Assembly (NCBI GenBank): GCA_015492245.1
Contig: WGFM01000035.1
Coordinates: forward strand, 1 to 43,120
Direction of reading: 5' to 3'
DNA: 43,120 nucleotides
Source: Deltaproteobacteria bacterium
GTDB taxonomy: Bacteria; Desulfobacterota; GWC2-55-46; DRQE01
Part shown: one piece after another, positions 16,698 through 24,707 of the stretch
How positions within the stretch are numbered: position 1 is the first letter of the stretch
How the letters are laid out: every line of letters starts with the position of its first letter
Position numbers and translations under genes: made by a program
Notes under the pieces: model-generated
What the model was told of the DNA's origin: nothing
The model's database searches: none
The model's input: only the letters and a program-made list of their open reading frames with translations

Positions 16698-17165
16698 ATG
16701 GATAGAAAGACATTTCTTATGGCCACAATCATAACGGTGCTCACCCTGTCTGTAGTGCCAGCGTTTGCAGCAAAGAAGAGTGCCATAACTCTTGAAGAGG
16801 CGGTAAAGATAGCCAGAGAGCACGCACCAGGGGAACTGATAAAGGTCGAGCGCGAACGGGGGCTTTACGAGGTAAAGCTCCTAACGCAGGAGGGAAAGAG
16901 GGTAGAACTCTACATCGATGCCGAAACCGGAAAGGTTGTCCACGACAAGGCTAAAGGCATATCATTCGATGAAGCAGTTGCCACTGCCAAAAAGGCCACA
17001 CCTGGTGAGGTCATTAAGGCAGAGTATGAAAGGGGTAGATACGAGATAAAGATAAGGCAGGATGACGGAAGCCTTACAGAACTCTACATAGATGCATCGA
17101 CCGGCGAAATCACAAAGAGCGAGCAGACCAGGGACTACTACAATGACGATGAAGACGACGATTGA
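16698..17165 (+). CDS. Secreted protein with two PepSY domains
   Basis: The start at ATG 16698 has AAAGGAGG nine bases upstream and gives a signal peptide (MDRKTFLMATIITVLTLSVV, cleavage after AFA). An upstream in-frame ATG at 16665 has no such support. The mature part is two tandem PepSY repeats (about 30-80 and 88-140), each with A..A....PGE.(I/L)K.E.ERG.YE and ending ELYIDA.TG. The tail is acidic (NDDEDDD). PepSY domains are thought to bind or inhibit peptidases, or to sense in the cell envelope. Genes of this type often precede b-type cytochromes and two-component pairs, as here. It may be the extracytoplasmic sensor or ligand of the downstream kinase; that is inference. Confidence 0.88.
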   Translation: MDRKTFLMATIITVLTLSVVPAFAAKKSAITLEEAVKIAREHAPGELIKVERERGLYEVKLLTQEGKRVELYIDAETGKVVHDKAKGISFDEAVATAKKATPGEVIKAEYERGRYEIKIRQDDGSLTELYIDASTGEITKSEQTRDYYNDDEDDD

Positions 17166-17174
17166 TACACCAAC

Positions 17175-17211
17175 CCGCAGGGGCTTCGGGTCTCTTCCGA
17201 AGCCCCTGCGG
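17175..17211 (+). terminator. Strong hairpin between PepSY and cytochrome genes
   Basis: CCGCAGGGGCTTCGG and its exact complement CCGAAGCCCCTGCGG form a 15-bp perfect stem with a 7-base loop. It is followed by A6-C-T5 rather than an immediate T-run, so it is a poor intrinsic terminator. It more likely protects the upstream mRNA and lowers expression of the cytochrome and regulator genes relative to the abundant PepSY protein. Confidence 0.5.
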
Positions 17212-17242
17212 AAAAAACTTTTTCCAAGGGAGGGATGACAGG

Positions 17243-17935
17243 ATGAAACCTGAAAAATGGGACAACAAAGAGGAGCCTGTAGCCATAGAGGTGTGGGACT
17301 GGCAGACAAGGGTTCTTCACTGGCTCAATGCCATACTTGTAACAGGCCTTGTTGTGCTAATACTCGGTGCAGAGGCAGTCGAAGAGTTCGGCCTTGGTGA
17401 GGCCACAGAGGACTGGTTCAAATCGATACACGCACAGGTTGGAAGAATCTTTGTCCTGACCCTTACGCTTCGCATATTGTGGGGCTTTGTGGGCAACCGC
17501 TATGCCCGGTGGTCTGACATGCTCCCTTTCACAAGGGAAAAAGGCCGTGCCGTAGTGGAGAACATGAAGTGGTATCTTTCGGGATTTCGTGGCAGGGCAC
17601 CCGTTCATATAGGGCATAATCCCCTTGCCTCGCTATTCTACATGGCGCTGTTTGCGGTGCTTCTGGTGCAGGCACTCACTGGGCTTCTGCTTGCTGGCAT
17701 GGAGTTCAACATGTTTCCTGCAAGCCTCGTTACCTCTGGCCTTGGTGAGGAGGCCATGGAAGAGCTCGAAGAGGCCATAGAGGAAATACATGCGTTAGGC
17801 CTGTGGTTTGTGATATTCTTCTTCATGGCCCACCTGACAGGCCTCCTCACCCACCACCTTTTCGACAGGGGAGGGCTTCTGGGCTCCATGGTGCATGGTA
17901 AAAAATATTTCAAGAAGGGCGAATTGGGGCTATAA
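17243..17935 (+). CDS. Cytochrome b561-type integral membrane protein
   Basis: The 230-residue protein has four or more membrane spans. Conserved histidines lie in RVLHWLN (first span), SIHAQVGR and MAHLTGLLTHH, the pattern of prokaryotic b561 / Ni-hydrogenase-type cytochrome b subunits that carry two haems and shuttle electrons between quinol and a periplasmic partner. The ATG at 17243 follows a GGGAGGG site. A longer upstream reading from 17162 would pass through the hairpin and is rejected. A charged loop with several Glu residues (EEAMEELEEAIEEI) lies before the last span. It is co-oriented with PepSY and the two-component genes, suggesting a redox-related signal. Confidence 0.88.
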   Translation: MKPEKWDNKEEPVAIEVWDWQTRVLHWLNAILVTGLVVLILGAEAVEEFGLGEATEDWFKSIHAQVGRIFVLTLTLRILWGFVGNRYARWSDMLPFTREKGRAVVENMKWYLSGFRGRAPVHIGHNPLASLFYMALFAVLLVQALTGLLLAGMEFNMFPASLVTSGLGEEAMEELEEAIEEIHALGLWFVIFFFMAHLTGLLTHHLFDRGGLLGSMVHGKKYFKKGELGL

Positions 17936-17942
17936 TCTTGCC

Positions 17943-18620
17943 ATGCGCGTAATACTTGTAGAAGACGAAAGAGAACTTGCCCATAGCATAAAGAAGGGGC
18001 TCGAGGAAGGGGGCTACAGCGTGGATGTTGCCTACGATGGCGAGGAAGGTCTCTACATGGCAGAGAACTTCCCTGCAGACGTGATCGTGCTGGACATAAT
18101 GCTTCCCCACACAGATGGCCTTACCATACTCAAGACGATCCGCTCCAAGGGCATCAAGACCCCTGTGCTGCTTCTTACGGCAAGGGATGCACTCTCCGAG
18201 AAGATAAAGGGGCTCGATACAGGGGCTGATGATTACCTTACAAAGCCCTTCGAGTTTGCAGAGCTTGTTGCGCGCATACGCTCGCTCTTAAGGCGCACCG
18301 CAGAGGTGAAAGAGGCCATCATCCGCATAGATGACCTCGAGATAAACACCGCAAGCCACGGGGTAAGACGCGCAGGCCGGCCCATAAGGCTTTCGGCAAG
18401 GGAATACTCCATCCTTGAATACCTTGCCTACAGGAAAAATACCGTTGTAAGCCGCACCGAGATAACGGAACACATATACGATGAATCCTTCGACAGGGAC
18501 TCGAACATAGTGGATGTCTACATAAACTACCTTCGCAAGAAGATAGACCGTGGGTTTAAGAACAAACTGCTCCATACCGTAAGGGGTGCAGGCTACATCC
18601 TGAAGGAGCCGGAGAGATGA
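17943..18620 (+). CDS. OmpR/PhoB-family response regulator
   Basis: The 225-residue protein has a receiver with phospho-acceptor Asp51 (VIVLDIMLP), Thr in LLLTARD and Lys in YLTKPFEF. A winged-helix output domain follows with the usual RLSAREYSILEYLAYR and VDVYINYLRKKID. The chosen ATG (17943) lies seven bases after the cytochrome stop and gives the canonical MRVILVEDE start. The stop overlaps the kinase start (ATGA). It is the likely activator of the direct-repeat promoter at 16584-16615. Confidence 0.95.
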   Translation: MRVILVEDERELAHSIKKGLEEGGYSVDVAYDGEEGLYMAENFPADVIVLDIMLPHTDGLTILKTIRSKGIKTPVLLLTARDALSEKIKGLDTGADDYLTKPFEFAELVARIRSLLRRTAEVKEAIIRIDDLEINTASHGVRRAGRPIRLSAREYSILEYLAYRKNTVVSRTEITEHIYDESFDRDSNIVDVYINYLRKKIDRGFKNKLLHTVRGAGYILKEPER

Positions 18621-20002
18621 ACCTGCTTTTTTCCTCCATAAAGGGCAGGCTTCTTGCTCTCTTTCTTTCGGCGTTCTTCGTTGTCCTTACAGGGCTGGGA
18701 TTTTTTCTCTACAACAAGCTGGAGGGGATTGTCATAGGCTCGATAGACAATCATCTGCACTCCGAGGTGCAGCTCATTGCAGGTCTCCTTGAGACCGAAG
18801 AAGAGGGCCCTGAGCTTGAGCTTTCAGAGGCTGCCATCGGCGATTATGCCACCCCCCTTTCAGGCCATTACTATCAGGTGGTCCTGCCTGATGGAAGGGT
18901 GCTTGCCCGCTCTCCCTCTCTCTCCATACCAGGCAAGAGACTACCCCATGTCAGGGGGATACTCCTTGAACCCGTCTATACAACGGCAACAGGGCCCCGT
19001 GGTGAACCACTGAGGCTTCTTGCCCAGTCCTTCAGACTTCCTGACGGCGAGGTGGTAACCATCGAGGCAGCGGAAAGCCTGGAGGAGGCATACGAACTCT
19101 TAAGACTTTTCAGGAACACCCTGCTTGTGGTCTTTCCCGCGGTATTCATAATATCCGGGCTTGGTGTGCTTTTCATAATCGTCTGGTCTTTAAGGCCACT
19201 TGAACGGTTCTCAAAGAAGATCGGCACCATTACAGAGCGTAACCTCAACGAGAGGATAGAGGAGACCAGGGGGTCTGAACTGAGCTCCCTTGCAAAGAGC
19301 TTCAACACCATGCTCTCGCGCCTTGAAGAGTCCTTCGAGCGGCAGAAACGCTTCTTCACAGACGCCTCCCACGAGCTCAGAACCCCAACGGCTGTAATAA
19401 AGAGCGTGTGCGATGTAACCCTTTCAAGGAAGAGAACCGCCGAAGAATACGAGGAGGCACTTGAAAAGATAAAACAGGCTACAGAAAGGCTTTCAGGGCT
19501 TATAGGCCGCCTGCTCGAGGTCTCAAGGCTTGAGGGAAAACTATCTTCCCTCAAGCTTGAGGAGGTAGACCTAAAAGACCTTACAGAGGATGTGGTAAGG
19601 CTCCTTGATCCCGCCGCTGCAAGTAGCAATATAGCCATAGGGCTTAAGGGTGATGGGGTCAAGGTCCATGGCGACAGGGAGCGGCTTACCGAGGCCATAA
19701 AGAACATCGTCGATAATGCAATAAAGTACAACCGTCCTGGCGGAAGGGTGGATATAGAACTTGAAAAGAAGGATGGCTGGGCAATGATAATCCTAAGGGA
19801 TACTGGCATGGGTATACCGCAGGACAAATTGTGTCGTATCTTCGAGCGCTTCTACCGTGTGGAAGAAAGCCGCAAAATCGGTGGAACAGGGCTTGGCCTT
19901 TCCATAGCAAAGAGCATAATAGATGCCCACAGGGGAAGAATAGAGGTTGAAAGTGAGCCCGGTGTGGGCACAACCTTCAGGGTGGTGCTGCCGAAAAGAT
20001 AG
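18617..20002 (+). CDS. Sensor histidine kinase
   Basis: The 461-residue kinase has membrane spans at about 11-32 and 168-191, enclosing an extracytoplasmic domain of about 135 residues. HAMP follows at about 192-245, then HisKA with His252 (FTDASHELRTP) and HATPase_c with N box (NIVDNAIKYN), G1 (RDTGMGIP), F box (ERFYRVE) and G2 (GTGLGLSIA). It is translationally coupled to the regulator by an ATGA overlap. The sensor region has no recognised domain. With PepSY and cytochrome genes in the same unit, an envelope or redox stimulus is plausible. Confidence 0.95.
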   Translation: MNLLFSSIKGRLLALFLSAFFVVLTGLGFFLYNKLEGIVIGSIDNHLHSEVQLIAGLLETEEEGPELELSEAAIGDYATPLSGHYYQVVLPDGRVLARSPSLSIPGKRLPHVRGILLEPVYTTATGPRGEPLRLLAQSFRLPDGEVVTIEAAESLEEAYELLRLFRNTLLVVFPAVFIISGLGVLFIIVWSLRPLERFSKKIGTITERNLNERIEETRGSELSSLAKSFNTMLSRLEESFERQKRFFTDASHELRTPTAVIKSVCDVTLSRKRTAEEYEEALEKIKQATERLSGLIGRLLEVSRLEGKLSSLKLEEVDLKDLTEDVVRLLDPAAASSNIAIGLKGDGVKVHGDRERLTEAIKNIVDNAIKYNRPGGRVDIELEKKDGWAMIILRDTGMGIPQDKLCRIFERFYRVEESRKIGGTGLGLSIAKSIIDAHRGRIEVESEPGVGTTFRVVLPKR

Positions 20003-20075
20003 TCCTCGTAGAGGATAACCCCTGCCTCCCACCGGAGTTGTTTAAAGATATGTAAATAAGGACCCTTTTGCGGGC

Positions 20076-20103
20076 TTGTTATTAAAAACTTCTTGAATAA
20101 AAT
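20076..20103 (+). promoter_or_regulatory. Candidate promoter of the Fic remnant
   Basis: TTGTTA (20076-20081), 16 bases, TAAAAT (20098-20103). Only 12 bases separate the -10 from the ATG at 20116, so the transcript would carry a leader of about six bases. Confidence 0.4.
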
Positions 20104-20115
20104 CCGGGGTTATCT

Positions 20116-20550
20116 ATGGGGCGTAGAAGTGGTATCTTTGTAACTCAGCCTGGTGGTTACAAGGCTTTTGTGCCCCATCCTATGCCGCCCAGGCCTCCTG
20201 TAGTGATAGACGAAAAAACGCAGGTGCTGCTCTCACGAGCAGACAGAGCGCTTGCACGACTGGATGGCATTTCTTACATACTGCCTGACCCGGACCTTTC
20301 TGTCGCAATGTACATAACAAAGGAAGCATTGCTAAGCTCCCAGATCGAAGGAACACAGGCTTCCCTCGTTGATGTATTGGAGTTCGAGGCTGGCGAGCGA
20401 AGTTTCAAAAGTGAAGATGTAGAAGAAGTTATGAACCATATTAAGGCAATGAGTTACGGGCTGGACAGGCTCAACGATATTCCTATGTCAAGGAACTCAA
20501 CCATGAAGGGCTCTCTCCTCAGCCCTCCACCAGAAGCCTGCCATCCTTAA
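20116..20550 (+). pseudogene. Fic-family protein truncated to its N-terminal domain
   Basis: Residues 1-125 are a typical Fic N-terminal domain (GGYKAFVPHPMPP, then ITKEALLSSQIEGTQASL). The S74-x3-E78-G79 motif is the inhibitory helix ([S/T]xxxE[G/N]) that blocks the active site of Fic AMP-transferases. The catalytic Fic core with HPFxxGNGR, which should follow over about 200 residues, is absent. After about 20490 the sequence runs into the 3' end of the opposing aminopeptidase gene, and the frame ends there with about 18 unrelated residues. A deletion is the likely cause. What remains is regulator without enzyme. Confidence 0.8.
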
Positions 20551-21649
20551 GTAGCGTTGACTTTCCTTCTTTCCCTTCAAGCTCCACCGTTGGCTCGAAG
20601 AAGACGAAGTCCTGGTGGAAGGGCACCTTCACGGTGCCACCAAAGGTGGAGTTGTCTCCAAGGGCTATGTGTATGGTGCCGAGTATCTTCTCGCTCTCAA
20701 GTATGTTGTCGGGCTTGGTTGCCCGTGGGTTGGTGCCTATGCCGAGCTCTGCGATGTTGCCTGTAAGGGGGTTTTCAGAAAGTGCCCTTCTCAACTTTCC
20801 TGCAAAGGGCTCGTCGCCTTCCACGCCGATGGCTCTGCCATCTTTCACCATGATGACCACATCTCTTTCGAGCCTTCGTGTGGGTGCCCACTTGAGCACG
20901 AGCCTGCCACAGGCTGTGCCCTCTATGGGAGCAACGAAGACCTCGCCTGCAGGAAGGTTGCCATAGGAGCCAGGCTCTGTCAGTATTCCATCGTCTATCT
21001 TCACGGGCCGTCCCTTTATGGAAAACCTCATATCTGTGCCATGGGGTGTTGTTATGTGCACAAGGTCTGCCACTGAAAGCCTTTCTTCTATCCTCTCACC
21101 GAGTCTCTTCATCTCATACCAGTCCACCTGCATGGCGCCATGGAGCATGCTTTCTTCGAAAAGGGGCATGCTGGCATACCTTGAGAGCCCGCTTTCGGTA
21201 AGGAGCTTACGGAATCTGGTATGGGTTGTGGAGTAGTTGGAAAGGGCCACCACGCAGTCTGCCGCATATTCCCTGTACTCTCTTACAATGGAGTGGGCAA
21301 TCTTGAGCTCTTCGTCTGATATGGTTTTGTCAAGAAGCCCATTTACAAGCCCCTCTCTTTCAAGCTCTTCCATACATCTCTGGCCGAAGGCAACCTTCCA
21401 CAGGCTGCGGGGTGGTTCTGCCCCGTGGGAGCCAACGGCAGGAAACTCCTCATAAATTGCCCTAAGCCCCATTCCATCTGCCACATCCTTGAGCCTTCTT
21501 GCAACAAAGCGCAGGCCATCCCTGCGTGTCCTTTCATCTTCTGAGACAGCTTCATCGGTGCCCACAAGGTCAGTGAACAGGAGCACCCTTTCATCCTCTT
21601 TGACCCCCAGGTTTACTGTGAGTACATTTCTTAATACCTCTTCGTCCAT
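20519..21649 (-). CDS. M29-family metallo-aminopeptidase
   Basis: The 376-residue protein resembles the thermophilic aminopeptidases AmpS/AmpT (family M29), which remove N-terminal residues from peptides using two metal ions. Candidate ligands are in order: Glu in LPAGEVFVAP, Glu in AELGIGTN, His in GTIHIALGD, and His-Asp in FHQDFVF. The N-terminal half is more divergent than usual. The ATG at 21649 has GGGGAGG upstream and a consensus promoter about 40 bases before it. The 3' end overlaps the Fic remnant, and the final residues (STLLKDGRLLVEG) look natural, so this gene is probably complete. Confidence 0.85.
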   Translation of the reverse strand: MDEEVLRNVLTVNLGVKEDERVLLFTDLVGTDEAVSEDERTRRDGLRFVARRLKDVADGMGLRAIYEEFPAVGSHGAEPPRSLWKVAFGQRCMEELEREGLVNGLLDKTISDEELKIAHSIVREYREYAADCVVALSNYSTTHTRFRKLLTESGLSRYASMPLFEESMLHGAMQVDWYEMKRLGERIEERLSVADLVHITTPHGTDMRFSIKGRPVKIDDGILTEPGSYGNLPAGEVFVAPIEGTACGRLVLKWAPTRRLERDVVIMVKDGRAIGVEGDEPFAGKLRRALSENPLTGNIAELGIGTNPRATKPDNILESEKILGTIHIALGDNSTFGGTVKVPFHQDFVFFEPTVELEGKEGKSTLLKDGRLLVEG

Positions 21650-21696
21650 ATCTGTGCCTCCCCATGGTTTATAGAGCCTTCGGGACTCTAAACTAC

Positions 21697-21725
21697 ATAT
21701 AACCCCTTTTCTTCTGGCCTGTCAA
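21697..21725 (-). promoter_or_regulatory. Promoter of the M29 aminopeptidase gene
   Basis: On the minus strand TTGACA (21725-21720), 17 bases, TTATAT (21702-21697). It gives a leader of about 40 bases with a GGGGAGG ribosome-binding site. It is divergent from the gcvT promoter 20 bases away. Confidence 0.6.
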
Positions 21726-21743
21726 CAGGGCCATTTTTTTTCT

Positions 21744-21771
21744 TTGACAATACTGCTTGTTTTGATAATAT
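21744..21771 (+). promoter_or_regulatory. Promoter of gcvT, start-codon proximal
   Basis: TTGACA (21744-21749), 16 bases, TAATAT (21766-21771). Only 11 bases lie between it and the ATG at 21783, and no Shine-Dalgarno sequence is present (GAAACCCACG), so the mRNA should have a leader of about five bases. No glycine riboswitch is present. Confidence 0.5.
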
Positions 21772-21782
21772 TGAAACCCACG

Positions 21783-22892
21783 ATGCAGGTAAAGTCCACA
21801 CATAGAAATACACCACTTTTTGAGATACACAAAGCCCTTGGCGCACGGCTCATGGAGTTTGCAGGCTTCCAGATGCCCGTTGAATACGAAGGCATAATAA
21901 AAGAGGCCCTTGCGGTGCGCACGGGCTGTGGCCTGTTCGATGTAAGCCACATGGGCCAGATTCAGCTTACAGGCCCCGGAGCCCTTGAGTTTCTCCAGCT
22001 TGTTACAACGAATGATGTGGCCTGCCTTCGAGATGGGCTCTGCCAGTATACACTTGTATGTAACGACCATGGGGGCATAGTGGACGATGTGATACTCTAC
22101 AGGCTCTCTTCCGAGAGATTTCTCCTCTGTGTGAACGCCGTAAATAGAGAGAAGGTCCTTGCATGGCTTGCAGACAGGGCGCCCTCTTCTGTCATGGTAG
22201 AGGATGTAAGTGGGGGCTACGCCCTTATAGCCCTTCAGGGCAGAAGGGCACAGGATGTGCTCGCTCCTATTGGCACACCGAAGCCCTCTTCTATAAAGAG
22301 GTTTCGCTTCTCCTGTGGCAGGGTGGCAGGCAGGGGGGCCATAATCTCAAGAACCGGCTATACCGGTGAAGATGGCTTCGAGTTCTATGTAGACCCCTCT
22401 GATGCAGAAGCTGTGTGGGATGCCCTCATGGAAGAGGGTAGAAGATACCATATAAGGCCCTGTGGGCTCGGGGCAAGAGATGTGCTGAGGATAGAGGCAG
22501 GGCTGCCACTCTACGGAAACGAGCTTACAGAGGAGACCAGCCCCATCGAGGCAGGGCTATCAAGGTTCGTCAAGATGGACAAGGAGTTTACAGGTAAGGA
22601 GACAATAGAAAAGCAGCTTAAAGAGGGTATCTCCAGGACGCTCGTGGGCTTCGAGATGGAGAAAAAGGTCATACCAAGAAAGGATTATCCCATAGAGAGG
22701 GATGGCCATACAATAGGAAGGGTTACAAGCGGCACATGGTCTGCTGTGCGTGAGCGGGCAATAGGCATGGGCTATATAGACAGGGCTTTTGCAACCCCTG
22801 GTGCCCCTGTAGAGGTGGAGATAAGGGGCAGGCTACACAGGGCTTCTATAAGAAGATTACCCTTTTACAGACCTTCACAAAAGACTACTTGA
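21783..22892 (+). CDS. gcvT: Glycine cleavage system T-protein (aminomethyltransferase)
   Basis: GcvT takes the aminomethyl group from lipoylated GcvH, releases ammonia and forms 5,10-methylene-tetrahydrofolate. The 369-residue protein starts MQVKSTHRNTPLFEIHKALG. It shows the conserved FDVSHMGQI, the folate-binding Asp region of the TTNDV segment (QLVTTNDV), SRTGYTGEDGFEFYV and a C-terminal GRVTSGTWSAVRERAIGMGY barrel. An in-frame TTG at 21744 is part of the -35 element and is not a start. The unit continues with gcvH and gcvPA. Confidence 0.95.
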   Translation: MQVKSTHRNTPLFEIHKALGARLMEFAGFQMPVEYEGIIKEALAVRTGCGLFDVSHMGQIQLTGPGALEFLQLVTTNDVACLRDGLCQYTLVCNDHGGIVDDVILYRLSSERFLLCVNAVNREKVLAWLADRAPSSVMVEDVSGGYALIALQGRRAQDVLAPIGTPKPSSIKRFRFSCGRVAGRGAIISRTGYTGEDGFEFYVDPSDAEAVWDALMEEGRRYHIRPCGLGARDVLRIEAGLPLYGNELTEETSPIEAGLSRFVKMDKEFTGKETIEKQLKEGISRTLVGFEMEKKVIPRKDYPIERDGHTIGRVTSGTWSAVRERAIGMGYIDRAFATPGAPVEVEIRGRLHRASIRRLPFYRPSQKTT

Positions 22893-22952
22893 CATAGCCG
22901 CAAATTTGGTGAAGATATAATATACAAAACCAAAAGAAAGGAGAGGTGCTTT

Positions 22953-23342
22953 ATGGATTTTCCGCGAGACCTTAAATACACTAAAGAGCACGAGTGGGTG
23001 CGTGAGGAAGATGACAACACCGTTGTGGTGGGCATTACCGACTACGCACAGGACTCCCTTGGCGATGTGGTCTATGTGGAACTGCCACAGGAGGGTGGCA
23101 GTGTAACGAAGAACGAGCCCTTTGGTGTGGTGGAAAGTGTAAAGGCTGTCTCTGACCTCTACTCGCCTGTTACAGGCACTGTTGTGGAGGTCAACGATGC
23201 CATAATAGACAGCCCCGAGGCCATAAACGAAGACCCCTACGGCGATGCATGGATGATAAAGGTGGAGCTTGCAAGCCCTGAAGAGCTGGGCGACCTTCTT
23301 ACAGCCGAAGAATACCAGAACTACATTGAAGAAGAAAAGTAA
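22953..23342 (+). CDS. gcvH: Glycine cleavage system H-protein
   Basis: GcvH carries the reaction intermediates on a lipoyl arm. The 129-residue protein has the usual fold. YTKEHEWVRE lies near the N-terminus, ITDYAQDSLGDVVYVELP comes next, and the lipoyl lysine Lys64 is in GVVESVKAVSDLYSP. An AAAGGAGAGG site precedes ATG 22953. A TATAAT (22916-22921) in the 60-base gap to gcvT suggests an additional internal promoter. The final codon is followed directly by the TTG start of gcvPA. Confidence 0.97.
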   Translation: MDFPRDLKYTKEHEWVREEDDNTVVVGITDYAQDSLGDVVYVELPQEGGSVTKNEPFGVVESVKAVSDLYSPVTGTVVEVNDAIIDSPEAINEDPYGDAWMIKVELASPEELGDLLTAEEYQNYIEEEK

Positions 23343-24707
23343 TTGAGGCGCGACTATCCATACATACCACACACCGATGAAGACATCCGCAGGATGTGTT
23401 CTGTCATCGGTGTGAAAAGCCTGGAAGAACTCTTAAGCCCCATCCCAGAGGAGGTAAGACTCTCTAAGGAGCTCTCCCTTCCCGAAGGACTCACAGAGAA
23501 GGATGTAAAGGAACTCCTTGCATCCATAAGTGAAGAGAACAGGGCGACTACCAGATACGCATCCTTTCTCGGTGCCGGGGCATATAACCACTACATACCC
23601 TCTGCACTGAAGCACCTGCTATCAAGAGCAGAGTTATACACCGCTTACACACCCTACCAGGCCGAGGTAAGCCAGGGCACCCTTCAGGCCATATTCGAAT
23701 ATCAGACCCTCATGTGCCAGCTCACAGGGCTCGAGGTGAGCAATGCCTCTCTTTATGACGGAGCGAGCTCCCTTGCAGAGGCGGTGCTCATGGCACAGAG
23801 GATTACAGGCAGAGACAAGGTCGTTATAAGTTCCTCTGTGCATCCCGAATATCGCCAGGCAGTTAGAACTTATCTTTCTGCCCAGGCCAATTGCATAGTG
23901 GAGACCCTCTTCTGCACCGAGCGCGGTATAACCATACCAGAGGCACTTGAAAAGGTGGTGGATACAGAGACCGCCTGTGTGGCTGTGCAGAGCCCCAACT
24001 TCTTTGGCTGTATAGAAGAGCTCGAAAGTATGGGCAGGATAGTCCACCACAAGGGCGCCCTCTTCATAGTCGCCGTGGCAGAGCCACTTTCACTCTCTGT
24101 TCTTCGTCCCCCTGGCCAGTTCGGTGCGGACATCGTCTGTGGAGAGGCCCAGTCCTTTGGCAACCCCCTGGGGTTTGGTGGCCCCTATGTCGGCTTTCTT
24201 ACCACAAGAAGGGAATTTCTCAGGCAGGTTCCTGGAAGAATCGTTGGCCAGACCGTGGACAGAGACGGCAGGCGTGCCTTCACGCTAACCCTTTCGACCC
24301 GTGAGCAGCACATAAAACGCGAGCGTGCCACCTCGAACATCTGCACCAACGAGAGCCTTTCTGCCCTTGCCTGCGCAATCTACCTTGCACTTCTGGGCAA
24401 AGAGGGGCTCAAACAGTGTGGCAGGACAAACCTCGCTGCCTCGAGTTACCTTAAAAAGGCACTCTCCAGTATAGATGGCATCCAGATAGCATTCACCTCT
24501 CCAACATTCAACGAGTTTGTGATGACAGTAGAGGATGCACCCTCTTTTCTTAAGGCCCTGCTGAAAGAAGGGATAATCGGTGGGCTCTGTATGGAAGGGT
24601 TCTATCCAAACCTTAAGGGGGCCGTGCTTGTTACCGTAACAGAGATGAACTCGCGCACAGAGCTCGACCGCTACATCCGGTGTGCTACCGCCTTCTGCCG
24701 GGACTGA
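23343..24707 (+). CDS. gcvPA: Glycine dehydrogenase (decarboxylating) subunit 1
   Basis: The 454-residue protein is the N-terminal half of the split P-protein: YIPHTDEDIRRM opening, FLGAGAYNHYIPSALKHLL, TAYTPYQAEVSQGTLQAIFEYQT and YDGASSLAEA are all GcvPA hallmarks. The start is TTG immediately after the gcvH TAA. The partner subunit GcvPB, which holds the pyridoxal-phosphate lysine, normally follows at once but is absent; the next gene is plsY on the other strand, overlapping by 23 bases at the 3' ends. The enzyme needs GcvPB from elsewhere in the genome. Confidence 0.95.
   Translation: MRRDYPYIPHTDEDIRRMCSVIGVKSLEELLSPIPEEVRLSKELSLPEGLTEKDVKELLASISEENRATTRYASFLGAGAYNHYIPSALKHLLSRAELYTAYTPYQAEVSQGTLQAIFEYQTLMCQLTGLEVSNASLYDGASSLAEAVLMAQRITGRDKVVISSSVHPEYRQAVRTYLSAQANCIVETLFCTERGITIPEALEKVVDTETACVAVQSPNFFGCIEELESMGRIVHHKGALFIVAVAEPLSLSVLRPPGQFGADIVCGEAQSFGNPLGFGGPYVGFLTTRREFLRQVPGRIVGQTVDRDGRRAFTLTLSTREQHIKRERATSNICTNESLSALACAIYLALLGKEGLKQCGRTNLAASSYLKKALSSIDGIQIAFTSPTFNEFVMTVEDAPSFLKALLKEGIIGGLCMEGFYPNLKGAVLVTVTEMNSRTELDRYIRCATAFCRD

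Noticed and set aside
22888-22921. TTGACA and TATAAT between gcvT and gcvH as a strong promoter.
   Set aside because: The spacing is 21 bases with no palindrome between, so the pair is unlikely to work together; the TATAAT alone may still be a weak internal promoter.
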